Shown: positions 6,683-14,346, numbered from the stretch's first letter. The stretch: 35,540 bases of DNA from Gemmatimonadota bacterium (GCA_003221005.1 QHTZ01000077.1:1-35540), one strand, 5' to 3'. Notes: a model not told the origin generated them from the sequence alone. Program-made: numbers and translations.

Positions 6683-8338
6683 CTAGGTCTGCCGGCCCTG
6701 CTGCCGCAAGCGGCGCTGCGCGATGCGGTACTGTTGCGGGATGCTGAAGATGTTCGACACCGCGTAATACAGATTCAGTCCGGACGCGAACCGCAGAAAC
6801 AGCACCGTCATGAAGATCGGCATGAAATAGAGCATCGTGGTGGACTGCGGGTTCGGCGGTACGCCGATCTGCCCCACTTTCGAGAGCACGAACATCGACA
6901 GCCCCATCATGAGCGGGATGATGTAGTAGGGGTCAGCGCGCGACAGGTCTGGCAGCCAGAGAAACGGCACTCCGCGGAACTCGATCGTGTTGGCGAACAC
7001 GAAAAACAGCGCGAACAGCACCGGCATCGGCAGCAGCATCGGGAGACAGCCGCCCAACGGGTTCACCTGGTGCTCGCGGTAGATCTTCATCATCTCCCGC
7101 TGCAACCGCTCCGGCTCGTCCTTGTACTTCTCTTGTGTCGTCTTGATGAGCGGCGCCGCCCCCTGCATCCGGATACTCGACTCCATCGCCCGCTGATTCA
7201 GGGGCCAGAGCAGCACGCGCACCAGAATGCCGAAGATGACGAGCACCCAGCCGTACGCCAGGTGCAGCTGCTCGTGCATCCACAACAGAATGTTCACGAC
7301 CAGGTTCGAGACGGGTTGGATCACCGAGCGCAAGAAGCCGCCGTACGGGTTAGCGTCGTCGAGGTCGTGCCCGATGCGGGCGAGGCGGCGGTATTCGAGC
7401 GGGCCGGCGTATACGTCGTAGCGGAAGTCGCCCGCGGACGGCACGGGCAGCGTGACCGACACGGCGGCGCGAGGAGTCGCGTGGCCCCCGCCGGAGCGCG
7501 CACCGCCCACCGCGATACTGCCGGCGAACTTCGGCCGAGGGTCCTCCAGCGCCAGCGCCGCCACCAGGAAGTACTTCGACTTCACCCCGATCCACTCGAA
7601 CGGGCCATCGAGCACCTTCGCCTCGCCGGGCTTCAGCGATTGGAAGGACGTGCTCTGGGTTTTCGACGACTTGGTCACGACCGCGTAATGACGAGCGTCG
7701 TCGGCCGAGTCCGCTTCTACTGACTTCAGCCCGTCCCCCAACCCCACGACCAGCACCGCTCCCGTGGACCCGAGCCCGGCCACGTGGCCCGTGACCTGGA
7801 ACCGGTAGTCGTCGGGCGAGAACACGTACTCGAGCGTGATCCGCGCCCCCCCTCCGGCACGCTCGGCCGCGAAGGTGAGCCGCGTGCTGTCGTGCTCCAC
7901 GCGAAGCGCGGCGACGTTCGGCGCGAAGCTCCAGTCGGCGAGCCGAACGGTATCGCCGCCGCCGACAAGACGGGACGTGAGGACAGCGTCACCCCGCGGT
8001 ACGAGCTGCACGGGCCGCCCGCTGTCGCTCGGCGCAAACGACCGAAAATCAAGGAGTTCCGCATGGACGAGAGCACCACCGCGGGTGCTGAAGCCGAACC
8101 GGTAGCGGGGCGAGGTGACCCACACAGTGTCGGCCGGACGGTCGGACGGTCGGACGGTCGGATTGAAGGACGGTCGCTCCGCAGCCGCTGCCGATTCCGC
8201 GCGAGCGACTGGCGGAATCGCCGTGCTATCCGACCGTCCAACCGTCCGACCGACCGGCTTCTTGGGTGGAAACAGAATGCTCGGCACCACGGCCACGATC
8301 AGCATCAGGACGATTGCCAGAATGACGCGTCGTTCCAC
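6683..8338 (-). CDS. yidC: Membrane protein insertase YidC
   Basis: YidC inserts and folds inner-membrane proteins, alone or with SecYEG. This 551-aa version has the Gram-negative layout: an N-terminal membrane anchor (RRVILAIVLMLIVAVV), a large periplasmic domain from about residue 25 to 335, then the conserved five-segment core starting at YGWVLVIFGILVRVLLWPLN. The Arg in LVRVLLWP corresponds to the positively charged residue in the hydrophilic groove. The cytoplasmic hairpin EKYKDEPERLQREMMKIY and the GGCLPMLLPMPVLFALF segment are typical. The N-terminal periplasmic linker (residues about 27-70) is low complexity because an octamer inverted repeat lies there. The start is nine bases after the yidD stop, and the gene runs in one unit with rpmH-rnpA-yidD-yidC-mnmE. 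Confidence 0.96.
   Translation of the reverse strand: MERRVILAIVLMLIVAVVPSILFPPKKPVGRTVGRSDSTAIPPVARAESAAAAERPSFNPTVRPSDRPADTVWVTSPRYRFGFSTRGGALVHAELLDFRSFAPSDSGRPVQLVPRGDAVLTSRLVGGGDTVRLADWSFAPNVAALRVEHDSTRLTFAAERAGGGARITLEYVFSPDDYRFQVTGHVAGLGSTGAVLVVGLGDGLKSVEADSADDARHYAVVTKSSKTQSTSFQSLKPGEAKVLDGPFEWIGVKSKYFLVAALALEDPRPKFAGSIAVGGARSGGGHATPRAAVSVTLPVPSAGDFRYDVYAGPLEYRRLARIGHDLDDANPYGGFLRSVIQPVSNLVVNILLWMHEQLHLAYGWVLVIFGILVRVLLWPLNQRAMESSIRMQGAAPLIKTTQEKYKDEPERLQREMMKIYREHQVNPLGGCLPMLLPMPVLFALFFVFANTIEFRGVPFLWLPDLSRADPYYIIPLMMGLSMFVLSKVGQIGVPPNPQSTTMLYFMPIFMTVLFLRFASGLNLYYAVSNIFSIPQQYRIAQRRLRQQGRQT
8133..8257. repeat. Inverted arms of four tandem octamers inside yidC
   Basis: The left arm 8133-8164 is four octamers of the form GTCGGACG (the first is GCCGGACG, the last GTCGGATT). 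The right arm 8226-8257 in reverse complement reads GCCGGTCG, GTCGGACG, GTTGGACG and GTCGGATA, identical at 29 of 32 positions. The loop is 61 bp. It encodes the linker after the first membrane segment of YidC and preserves the reading frame. Confidence 0.85.
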
Positions 8339-8347
8339 GATGGACTC

Positions 8348-8575
8348 TCAGGGCACCGGGTCGAACCCGCCCGGGTGGAAGGGGTGGCAGCGGGCCACAC
8401 GCTTCACGCCGAGCCAGCTCCCCTTCATCGCCCCGTAGCGTGCGACTGCTTCGAGGGTGTAGTGCGAGCAGGTGGGAGTGAAGCGACACTGGGTGAACAC
8501 CAGATGCGCGAGCGTCATCTGGTAGCCGCGGATGAGTGCCATCACAGCGAACCGCGGCCAGCGACTCACGCTCAT
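8348..8575 (-). CDS. yidD: Membrane protein insertion efficiency factor YidD
   Basis: The 75-residue protein shows the family pattern: an amphipathic N-terminus ([14 protein letters not shown]), then the cysteine motif [15 protein letters not shown] and the closing [20 protein letters not shown]. YidD is membrane-associated and assists YidC-dependent insertion; the gene almost always lies between rnpA and yidC, as here. The ATG overlaps the rnpA stop (ATGA), indicating coupling. An Ile-Arg-Gly-Tyr-Gln stretch replaces the usual LIRxYQ with little change. Length and all conserved Cys and Pro residues are normal. Confidence 0.95.
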   Translation of the reverse strand: MSVSRWPRFAVMALIRGYQMTLAHLVFTQCRFTPTCSHYTLEAVARYGAMKGSWLGVKRVARCHPFHPGGFDPVP

Positions 8576-8880
8576 GTGACGTGGCTCACGCCGCCCGTCA
8601 ATTCGGCGCGCAGCCCTGCAAAGGAGGCGGCGTACGCGGAGCGCTTCGCGCGGACGACGAGATCGATCGCCGGTACGCGTACGAGCAGCTCGCGCCTGAG
8701 CAACTCCCTCAGGCGTCGCCGCAGGCGATTGCGGGCCACGGCGGTGAACTGGAAGCGAGGAACGATGATGCCGACTCGCGGGTGGTGTGCTCGAGTGGGG
8801 CGCCAGGCGAACTCGAGGTGCGTGCCGCGCCAATGACGCCCTTCTTCCCAGCAGGCGGTGAGCTCCGAACCGCGCGCCAA
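8572..8880 (-). CDS. rnpA: Ribonuclease P protein component; start codon uncertain
   Basis: RnpA is the basic protein subunit of RNase P that helps the RNA cleave tRNA 5' leaders. The RNR signature is present as [18 protein letters not shown], followed by [14 protein letters not shown] 8880 gives 102 aa but would omit FPRRVRL, the N-terminal strand (FPR..RL) conserved in RnpA, which is encoded just upstream in the same frame. Between the rpmH stop TGA (8911-8913) and that motif the codons are ACG GAC GAG CGG, with no ATG, GTG, TTG or CTG. The real protein may begin at ACG 8910, reach 112 aa, and depend on reinitiation after rpmH, or there may be a sequence error. RNase P RNA is encoded at 15.5-15.8 kb. 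Confidence 0.88.
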   Translation of the reverse strand: MARGSELTACWEEGRHWRGTHLEFAWRPTRAHHPRVGIIVPRFQFTAVARNRLRRRLRELLRRELLVRVPAIDLVVRAKRSAYAASFAGLRAELTGGVSHVT

Positions 8881-8910
8881 GCGGACGCGGCGCGGAAACC
8901 GCTCGTCCGT

Positions 8911-9072
8911 TCAGCGACTCCGGTGCTTGGACGGCAGGCGGAGGGCGATGCGCTTGCGCCCCTTCTTGCGCCGCCGCGAGAGGACCGCGCGGCCCCACAC
9001 CGTGTTCATGCGCGCGCGAAAGCCATGCTTGTTGATGCGCCGCCGGTTGCGCGGGCGGTAGGTCGGACCCAT
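8911..9072 (-). CDS. rpmH: 50S ribosomal protein L34 (bL34)
   Basis: The short 53-residue gene encodes [18 protein letters not shown] followed by RARMNT and [13 protein letters not shown], the invariant bL34 pattern (usually [21 protein letters not shown]). It is a basic protein of the large ribosomal subunit. The ATG at 9072 is preceded by GAGAGGAATCTA, a good ribosome binding site. About nine extra residues (RLPSKHRSR) follow the usual end of the protein. The stop TGA lies in the same frame as rnpA and directly abuts its coding region. Confidence 0.96.
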   Translation of the reverse strand: MGPTYRPRNRRRINKHGFRARMNTVWGRAVLSRRRKKGRKRIALRLPSKHRSR

Positions 9073-9096
9073 TAGATTCCTCTCGTGAGGCGGGGA

Positions 9097-9157
9097 AACC
9101 TACACCGCGCTCCGCGGACCGGTCAAGGTTGACTTTTCCACAGGCGAGCCGTAGTTT
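9097..9157. promoter_or_regulatory. Divergent rpmH/dnaA promoters with a DnaA box
   Basis: The -35 hexamers lie back to back. For rpmH (minus strand), TTGACC is encoded at 9121-9126, with an 18-bp spacer and TAGGTT at 9097-9102. For dnaA (plus strand), TTGACT is at 9129-9134, with a 17-bp spacer and TAGTTT at 9152-9157. The two -35 elements form GTCAA-GG-TTGAC. TTTTCCACA at 9134-9142 differs from the DnaA box consensus TTATCCACA at one position and lies inside the dnaA promoter spacer, consistent with autoregulation. The rest of the 124-bp gap is featureless. Confidence 0.6.
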
Positions 9158-9196
9158 CGGGCCGCCCTGCGAGACCCCCACCTTCTTTCATCGTCG

Positions 9197-10582
9197 ATGG
9201 AGCAGTCAACAAAGGAAGCCTGGAAGCGCCTCCTCGACGAGGCGCGGCGTGAACTCCCCGACGCGACAGTGCGGACGTGGCTCGAGCCGGCCGAGCCGAT
9301 CGCGCTCGACGACGGGCGGCTGATCGTCGGGGCCCCGGATCAGTTCGCCGTCGAGTGGAACGAGTCGAAGCACGCGGGAGTGCTCGCCCGCGCGGCCGAG
9401 CGGGTCTTCGGGCGACCCACCAGCATCGTGTTCCGCGTGCAAGAGGATCGCCAGCGGCGACCGCAGATGGATTTCTTCGTCGCGCCACGCGACGCCGGCG
9501 CCGCAGGCGACAAGCTCGCCGTCGCCACGACGCCGCTCAACGAGCGCTACACCTTCCAGACGTTCGTCATCGGCAAATCGAACGAGCTCGCCGCCGCCGC
9601 GGCTCACGCCGTCGCCGAAGCGCCGGGAAAGACCTACAACCCGTTGTTCATCTACGGCGCGACCGGCCTCGGCAAGACGCACCTGATGCAGGCGATCGCC
9701 CACGCGGTGCTGGAGAAGAACCCCGAGATGCGGCTCCAGTATTTCGGCGCCGAGCAGTTCATCAACGAGGTGATCGAGTCGATTCACGCGCGGACGATGT
9801 CTGAGTTCCGGCGGCGCTACCGCAACGACGTGGACCTGTTCCTGGTGGACGACGTGCATTTCCTCGAAGGCAAGGAGATGACGCAGGAGGAATTCTTCCA
9901 CACGTTCAACGCGCTGTTCGAGGCGCACAAGCAGATCGTGCTCACCTCGGACCGCCCGCCGAAGGAGATCCCGGGCCTGGAAGACCGGCTCATCTCGCGG
10001 TTCGAGTGGGGCATGGTCGCGGACATCGGTCACCCCGATCTCGAGCACCGCATCGCGATCCTCCGCAAGAAGGCCGAGCAGGATCATCTCGAGCTCACGA
10101 TCCCGGACGACGTGCTGCGCTTCATCGCCGAGCACATTCGCTCGAGCGTGCGCGAGCTCGAGGGCTGCATCATCAAGTTGTTGCTGTTCGCGTCGCTCAA
10201 GAACCGCGAGGTCACGATCGAGCTGGCCCGCGAGGCCCTGTCGGACAAGATTCGCCAGGGGGAGGAGGGCGCGAGCTACGTCGGCCAGCCGACGCCCAGC
10301 ATCGACCGCGTGCAGGAAGTCGTGGCGCGCCGCTGGGGCGTGACGCCGGAAGGCCTGCGCTCCAAGGCCCGCACCAAGACGCTCACGATCCCGCGACAGG
10401 TCGCGATGTACCTCGCGCGCGACATGCTGGGGATGCAGCTGGTGGAGATCGGTCAGGCGTTCGGCGGCCGCGATCACTCCACGGTCATCCATTCCGTGGA
10501 CAAGGTCGAGCGGCAGATGATCCGAGACCGGACGTTCAAGGAGCGCGTCGAAATGGCGCGCCAGGAGTTGTCCGCACTGTAG
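9197..10582 (+). CDS. dnaA: Chromosomal replication initiator protein DnaA
   Basis: DnaA binds DnaA boxes and melts the origin. All four domains are present in 461 aa: domain I (WKRLLDEARRELPDATVRTWL), a short linker near residues 85-115, the AAA+ domain III with Walker A GATGLGKTH (about 154-162) and Walker B FLVDDVHFLEG (about 214-224), sensor/arginine regions, and domain IV with the DnaA signature GRDHSTVIHSVDKVE near 425. ATG 9197 has no clear Shine-Dalgarno sequence; the leader after the predicted promoter is only about 33 nt. The gene opens the rightward dnaA-dnaN unit and diverges from rpmH, the ancestral origin order. Confidence 0.98.
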   Translation: MEQSTKEAWKRLLDEARRELPDATVRTWLEPAEPIALDDGRLIVGAPDQFAVEWNESKHAGVLARAAERVFGRPTSIVFRVQEDRQRRPQMDFFVAPRDAGAAGDKLAVATTPLNERYTFQTFVIGKSNELAAAAAHAVAEAPGKTYNPLFIYGATGLGKTHLMQAIAHAVLEKNPEMRLQYFGAEQFINEVIESIHARTMSEFRRRYRNDVDLFLVDDVHFLEGKEMTQEEFFHTFNALFEAHKQIVLTSDRPPKEIPGLEDRLISRFEWGMVADIGHPDLEHRIAILRKKAEQDHLELTIPDDVLRFIAEHIRSSVRELEGCIIKLLLFASLKNREVTIELAREALSDKIRQGEEGASYVGQPTPSIDRVQEVVARRWGVTPEGLRSKARTKTLTIPRQVAMYLARDMLGMQLVEIGQAFGGRDHSTVIHSVDKVERQMIRDRTFKERVEMARQELSAL

Positions 10583-10800
10583 CGCACATGTGGGAAGGAC
10601 ATGTGACGGGGTGTGGGTAGGCGCGGCGCGCGTGTGGACGGGCCTCAGGATGCCAACAGTCCCAACACTCCGCCAACATGCGCCGGCGAGGTCACGCCGC
10701 ATCGCCACCGAGCGTTAGCGCGACCGTCCACATCTCCCTGCTCTCTACTGCTACTACGAGTAGTTTCTATATAGTATAGAAGTAGAGTCTTTCACCGCTT
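10583..10800. other. Candidate replication origin (oriC) in the dnaA-dnaN gap
   Basis: The gap holds several DnaA-box-like sites. TGTGGGTAG (10612-10620) matches the consensus complement at 7 of 9 positions. TGTGGACGG (10633-10641) and CCGTCCACA (10724-10732) are the same GC-shifted box in opposite orientations. Twelve bases after the last box come CTA CTG CTA CTA CGA (10745-10759), which on the other strand read as 3'-GAT units like the DnaA-trio element. An AT-rich island follows, containing the perfect 7-bp-arm palindrome TTCTATA-TAG-TATAGAA (10765-10781), a likely duplex-unwinding site in an otherwise GC-rich window. Part of the island could also serve as the dnaN promoter. Confidence 0.55.
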
Positions 10801-10818
10801 CAAGAGGACTCGGCCGGC

Positions 10819-11925
10819 ATGAAGTTCACGATCACACGGCAGCAACTGCAGGAGGGCCTGGCGGCGGTGGCCGCAGCCGTGCCTGCCAAGACGACGCTCC
10901 CAGTGCTGGCGAACGTGCTGGTTGAAGTCGGCAAGCAGGGGCTGCGCCTGTCCGGCACGGATCTGGACATCGCCGTGAGTACCACCGTCGCGGCTGACGT
11001 CGACGCCGAGGGCGCCGTCACCCTCCCCGCGAAGAAACTGGTGGACATCGCCCGCGAGCTGCCCGAGGGACCGGTGCGGATCACCGCCGCCGGCGAATCG
11101 CGCGTGTCGATCGAATGCGGTCGCGCCAAGTTCAAGCTGCTTGGCCTGCCGCGCGAGGAATATCCGTCGTTCCCCGCGGTGAAATTCGACGGCGCGTGGA
11201 AGGCGGCCGCAGGAGTGGTCCACAAGCTCGTGGGGCACGTGGCGTTCGCAGCCTCGAGCGAAGAGAGCCGGCCGATCCTGAACGGCGTTCTGTGGGAGCT
11301 CCGCCCTGACCGGATGCGGATGGTAGCGACCAACGGTCACCGCCTCGCGAAGATGGATGTTCCCGCGAGCGGCGGCTCGACCGCCGACCTGATCGTGCCG
11401 CCCAAGGCCCTGGAGCAGATCCGGCGTCTGATCGCCGCCGATGCCGAGATGGAGATCGCCCGCAGTGACAACCACCTCGGCTTCCGGGCCGGTGGCACGC
11501 TCGTGTTCTCCCGCCTGATCGAGGGCCCCTATCCCAACTACGAGCAGGTGATCCCACGGGAGAACGACAAGTCGGCGACCGTGGACAAGGCCGCCATGGC
11601 CGCCGCGCTGCGGCGCATGAGCGTCGTCGCGAGCGACCAGACGCACCGCATTCGGCTCGCCTTCTCCGGAGGGTCGGTGCGTTTCTCGGTCCAGACGCCC
11701 GACCTGGGCGAGGCGCAGGACGAGCTCTCGGTCACCTACGAGGGCGAGCCGCTCGAGATCGGGTTCAACGCGATGTACCTGCTCGAGATCCTCAAGTTCA
11801 TGCCGACCGACGAGGTGCGCCTCACTTTCAAGGCGCCGGAGCGCGCGGCGACCGTCGAGCCAGTAGGCTGGGATGATCCCGCGAGCTATATGGCGCTCGT
11901 GATGCCTCTGCGCCTCGTAGACTAA
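10819..11925 (+). CDS. dnaN: DNA polymerase III subunit beta (sliding clamp)
   Basis: The beta clamp is a ring-shaped dimer that tethers DNA polymerase III and other proteins to DNA. The 368-aa length and the three-domain organisation are normal. Recognisable stretches are KFTITRQQLQEGLAAV at the N-terminus, LPVLANVLVEV, RPILNGVLWEL and ATNGHRLAKMDV in the middle, and the C-terminal SYMALVMPLRLVD with the usual hydrophobic pocket-lining end (VMPLR). ATG 10819 follows AAGAGGACTCGGCCGGC, a good ribosome binding site. The usual next genes recF and gyrB are absent; the next gene, mtgA, converges on dnaN. Confidence 0.97.
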   Translation: MKFTITRQQLQEGLAAVAAAVPAKTTLPVLANVLVEVGKQGLRLSGTDLDIAVSTTVAADVDAEGAVTLPAKKLVDIARELPEGPVRITAAGESRVSIECGRAKFKLLGLPREEYPSFPAVKFDGAWKAAAGVVHKLVGHVAFAASSEESRPILNGVLWELRPDRMRMVATNGHRLAKMDVPASGGSTADLIVPPKALEQIRRLIAADAEMEIARSDNHLGFRAGGTLVFSRLIEGPYPNYEQVIPRENDKSATVDKAAMAAALRRMSVVASDQTHRIRLAFSGGSVRFSVQTPDLGEAQDELSVTYEGEPLEIGFNAMYLLEILKFMPTDEVRLTFKAPERAATVEPVGWDDPASYMALVMPLRLVD

Positions 11926-11941
11926 ACCGGCCCGGCAACTA

Positions 11942-12040
11942 CTAGACGGACAGACGCACAGCGGTGAACAGTCGATCGTTTCTAGAGAGGGTTATCCCAG
12001 CCACTGTCCGCCGTAACCCGCTGTGCGTCTATCCGTCTAG
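11942..12040. repeat. Inverted repeat at the dnaN-mtgA junction
   Basis: The left arm 11942-11964 starts CTAGACGGACAGACGCACAG. The right arm 12018-12040 in reverse complement matches it at 22 of 23 positions, with a 53-bp loop. The arms contain the octamer-like units AGACGGAC and AGACGCAC. The left arm is intergenic, while the loop and right arm lie in the last codons of mtgA. A second matching pair, TGAACAG (11965) and CTGTTCA (about 12076), extends the symmetry. It could act as a bidirectional terminator but has no T-run. Confidence 0.7.
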
Positions 12041-12896
12041 CCGCTAGCGTGTCCTCCTCGCTATCCGCTGTCGGGCTGTTCACTGTCAGAGACTCGAGTG
12101 GCGGCACCAGCACGGGCGGCACGTTCAGGACGCTGTCCAGCTCTTCCATTTCGGGTGGGATGGCCACGTCCACGCCGTGATAGCGGGCGAGGATGAGGTC
12201 GCGTCGGCTCAGCATGCGCTCGGGCTGGTAGACCGGGTTCGACGTGCGGGGATGCGGTAACGTCGCCGCGAGCGCCGCCGCCTGGGCCTCGTCGAGCTGC
12301 GACGGGGCGACCCCGAAGTAGGCGCGGCTCGCGGCCCCCACGCCCCAAACGCCGGGCCCCCACTGTGCCACGTCGAGGTAGAGCTCGAGGATGCGCGCTT
12401 TCGGGAGCGCGAGCTCGAGCCGCAGTGCGGTCACCGCTTCCTTGAGCTTGCGCAGCGGATTGCGCGAGGGCGAGAGATACAGGTTCTTGGCGAGCTGCTG
12501 CGTGATCGTGCTCGCGCCCCGCAAGCGGTCGCGCCGCGCCCACGCATCGCGGAGGGTCGCCCAGAAGCCGGCGCCGCGATCCAGCCCGAGCGCGTCGGCG
12601 AGCTCGGCGGGGTCGATCCCGTGATGCGTCCAGAAACGGGAGTCCTCGCCGATGATCACCATCCGCTGGAGTGAGGGAGCGATCTGAGCAAGGGCGATCC
12701 GGCGAACCGCCGGACAGGCGGACCGTCGCTGCCCCTCCGCGCGACAATCCGCCTCTCTCATCAGCGCCGTCTCCCGCGGCCAGTGCGTTCGCCACCACAC
12801 CGGCGGGGGCCACACGCCGAGCAGCCACACCAGCGCGACGAGCGCGGTCGTCCCTAGCGCCACCTGGCGCGTCTTTCTAGGTTTTGCGTCCGCCAT
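11982..12896 (-). CDS. mtgA: Monofunctional biosynthetic peptidoglycan transglycosylase
   Basis: This GT51 glycosyltransferase polymerises lipid II glycan strands at the inner membrane. The 304-aa protein has a basic N-terminus, one membrane segment (VALGTTALVALVWLLGVW, about residues 12-29), and the GT51 motifs in order: EDSRFWTHHGID (catalytic Glu), GASTITQQLAKNLYLSPSRN, LPKARILELYLDVAQWGPG and GAASRAYFG, EAQAAALAATLPHP. There is no transpeptidase domain. The C-terminal ~60 residues after the fold are acidic and low complexity, partly encoded by an inverted repeat. ATG 12896 overlaps the divergent kinase start codon (shared CATG), so its promoter must lie inside the kinase gene. It converges with dnaN. 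Confidence 0.92.
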   Translation of the reverse strand: MADAKPRKTRQVALGTTALVALVWLLGVWPPPVWWRTHWPRETALMREADCRAEGQRRSACPAVRRIALAQIAPSLQRMVIIGEDSRFWTHHGIDPAELADALGLDRGAGFWATLRDAWARRDRLRGASTITQQLAKNLYLSPSRNPLRKLKEAVTALRLELALPKARILELYLDVAQWGPGVWGVGAASRAYFGVAPSQLDEAQAAALAATLPHPRTSNPVYQPERMLSRRDLILARYHGVDVAIPPEMEELDSVLNVPPVLVPPLESLTVNSPTADSEEDTLAARRIDAQRVTADSGWDNPL

Positions 12897-14319
12897 GTCG
12901 CTGGATCTCTCTACACTGCGCGCGCGTCTCCAACTGGCTCTCGGGGACGAATTTAGCGTCGGCGCCCTGCTGGGCGAAGGCGGCTTTGCCGCGGTGTTTC
13001 GCGTGCGCGACAGCGCGCTGCGCCGCGACGTCGCCGTCAAAGTGCTCGATCTGGGCCAGACGCCGTCGCCGGTGCTCGCCGAGCGCTTCGTGCGCGAGGC
13101 GCGCACTGTCGCGAAGCTCGAGCACGCCAGCATCGTACCGATCTACAAAGTGGGAGGCTACAAGAACGAGGTGCTGTACATCATCATGCGGTGCGTCGAC
13201 GGTCCGTCGCTCCGCCAGCTCCTCGAAAAGCACCATCGCCTCTCGGTCGGCGACGCCGCCCGAATCGCGCGCCAGGTGGCGGACGCCCTGGCCTACGCGC
13301 ACAAGTTGGGCGTCGTGCACCGTGACGTGAAGCCGGACAATATCCTCCTGGATGGCACCGGCCGAGTCATGGTCACCGATTTCGGCATCGCCAAGGCCAC
13401 CGAGGCCGCGTCGTCGGGAGCGACGCTGACGACCGAGGGGATGGTGATCGGCACGCCGCAATACATGAGCCCGGAGCAGGCGACCGGAGACCGCACCGAC
13501 AGCCGGTCGGATATCTATTCCCTCGGCGTCGTGCTCTACCACATGCTCTCGGGCGCGCCGCCGTTCGATGGGGAGTCGGCGCAGTCGATCCTCATGAAGC
13601 AGGCGACGGCGACCCCGACGCCGATCCGCAGCCTCCGCGCCGACGTGCCGGCGGAGCTCGCCCTCGTGCTCGATCGCATGCTGGCGAAGGATCCCGGCGA
13701 GCGCTTCCAGGCCGCCGAGGAGCTGAGCCGCGCCCTGGTCCGGGCCCTGCCGACCGCCGCGCGCGACCGGGTCAAAGCTCGGCGCGGCGCCATGTCGCTC
13801 GCCATCGAGTCGCTCGTGCGAGTCGGGGTCGTCGGATGTCTGTTGGGCGCGGCGTTCCTGGCCGGCGCGGTCGTCGTGACCTGGACCGTGTTCAGCCGGC
13901 CCCCTAGGCTTCGCGCCACGGCGCCCGTGCCCGAGGCGCTGAACCGGACGTTGCGACGTCGCGGCGTCCTGGGGCGCGGGGACACCGCGGTGTTCGCGTT
14001 CACTCCCGACGGCGACCGGGAGTCGGCCCTGTTCGTCGTCACGCGGCGGCGGGTGGCCGTCGCGGAGCCGCGCCATGTGCGCAGCTATGCCCGGGATAGC
14101 GTGGCCTACGCCCTCGGCGCGACTTGGAGCGGCGGGCCGCACTTCGTCTTCATCCTCGTTCCTAAACGGGGCCGGCGCGACACCGTGTACACCGGCTTGT
14201 CGCCCCGAGCGCTGTGGGAGCTCTCGCGCGACGTGGACAAGCTTCTGCCCGCCGATTCGGTGGGAGACGGACTGCGGCTGCAGCGGACGCGCGGCCACAC
14301 ACGTATCCGCGGGCGCTAG
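12895..14319 (+). CDS. Transmembrane Ser/Thr protein kinase (Pkn/Hanks type)
   Basis: The cytoplasmic kinase domain spans about residues 15-285: glycine loop LGEGGFAAVFRV, VAVKVL Lys, catalytic loop VHRDVKPDNILL, VTDFGIAKA, and activation segment GTPQYMSPEQATGDRTDSRS with SDIYSLGVVLYHML. All catalytic residues are present. One membrane segment (GVVGCLLGAAFLAGAVVVTW, near 309-328) leads to an external domain of about 145 residues that has no PASTA repeats and that I do not recognise. The start codon shares CATG with divergent mtgA. A TAGGTT hexamer 11 bases upstream may be a -10 element giving a very short leader. The pairing with a peptidoglycan synthase suggests, without proof, cell-wall signalling. 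Confidence 0.93.
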   Translation: MSLDLSTLRARLQLALGDEFSVGALLGEGGFAAVFRVRDSALRRDVAVKVLDLGQTPSPVLAERFVREARTVAKLEHASIVPIYKVGGYKNEVLYIIMRCVDGPSLRQLLEKHHRLSVGDAARIARQVADALAYAHKLGVVHRDVKPDNILLDGTGRVMVTDFGIAKATEAASSGATLTTEGMVIGTPQYMSPEQATGDRTDSRSDIYSLGVVLYHMLSGAPPFDGESAQSILMKQATATPTPIRSLRADVPAELALVLDRMLAKDPGERFQAAEELSRALVRALPTAARDRVKARRGAMSLAIESLVRVGVVGCLLGAAFLAGAVVVTWTVFSRPPRLRATAPVPEALNRTLRRRGVLGRGDTAVFAFTPDGDRESALFVVTRRRVAVAEPRHVRSYARDSVAYALGATWSGGPHFVFILVPKRGRRDTVYTGLSPRALWELSRDVDKLLPADSVGDGLRLQRTRGHTRIRGR

Positions 14320-14346
14320 CATCGCGGACGTGGGGCGTCGGGCGTA

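Noticed and set aside
6503..7723. 406-aa open frame on the plus strand
   Set aside because: Antisense to yidC and mnmE; a shadow of their codon use.
5627..8257. Repeats considered as CRISPR arrays
   Set aside because: Units are 7-8 bp, contiguous without spacers and inside coding genes; no cas gene is present.
9206..10708. 500-aa open frame on the minus strand
   Set aside because: It is antisense to dnaA, which has full domain support; long antisense frames are common at high GC.
10583..10818. Possible small gene between dnaA and dnaN
   Set aside because: No frame has a convincing start, ribosome binding site or coding pattern; origin features fit better.
11926..12060. dnaN-mtgA inverted repeat as a simple terminator
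   Set aside because: The loop is 53 bp, no T-run follows and the right arm is in mtgA codons, so a standard intrinsic terminator is unlikely.
12877..14322. 481-aa open frame on the minus strand
   Set aside because: Antisense to the membrane kinase and of low complexity (Arg/Gly/His), with no recognisable motif.
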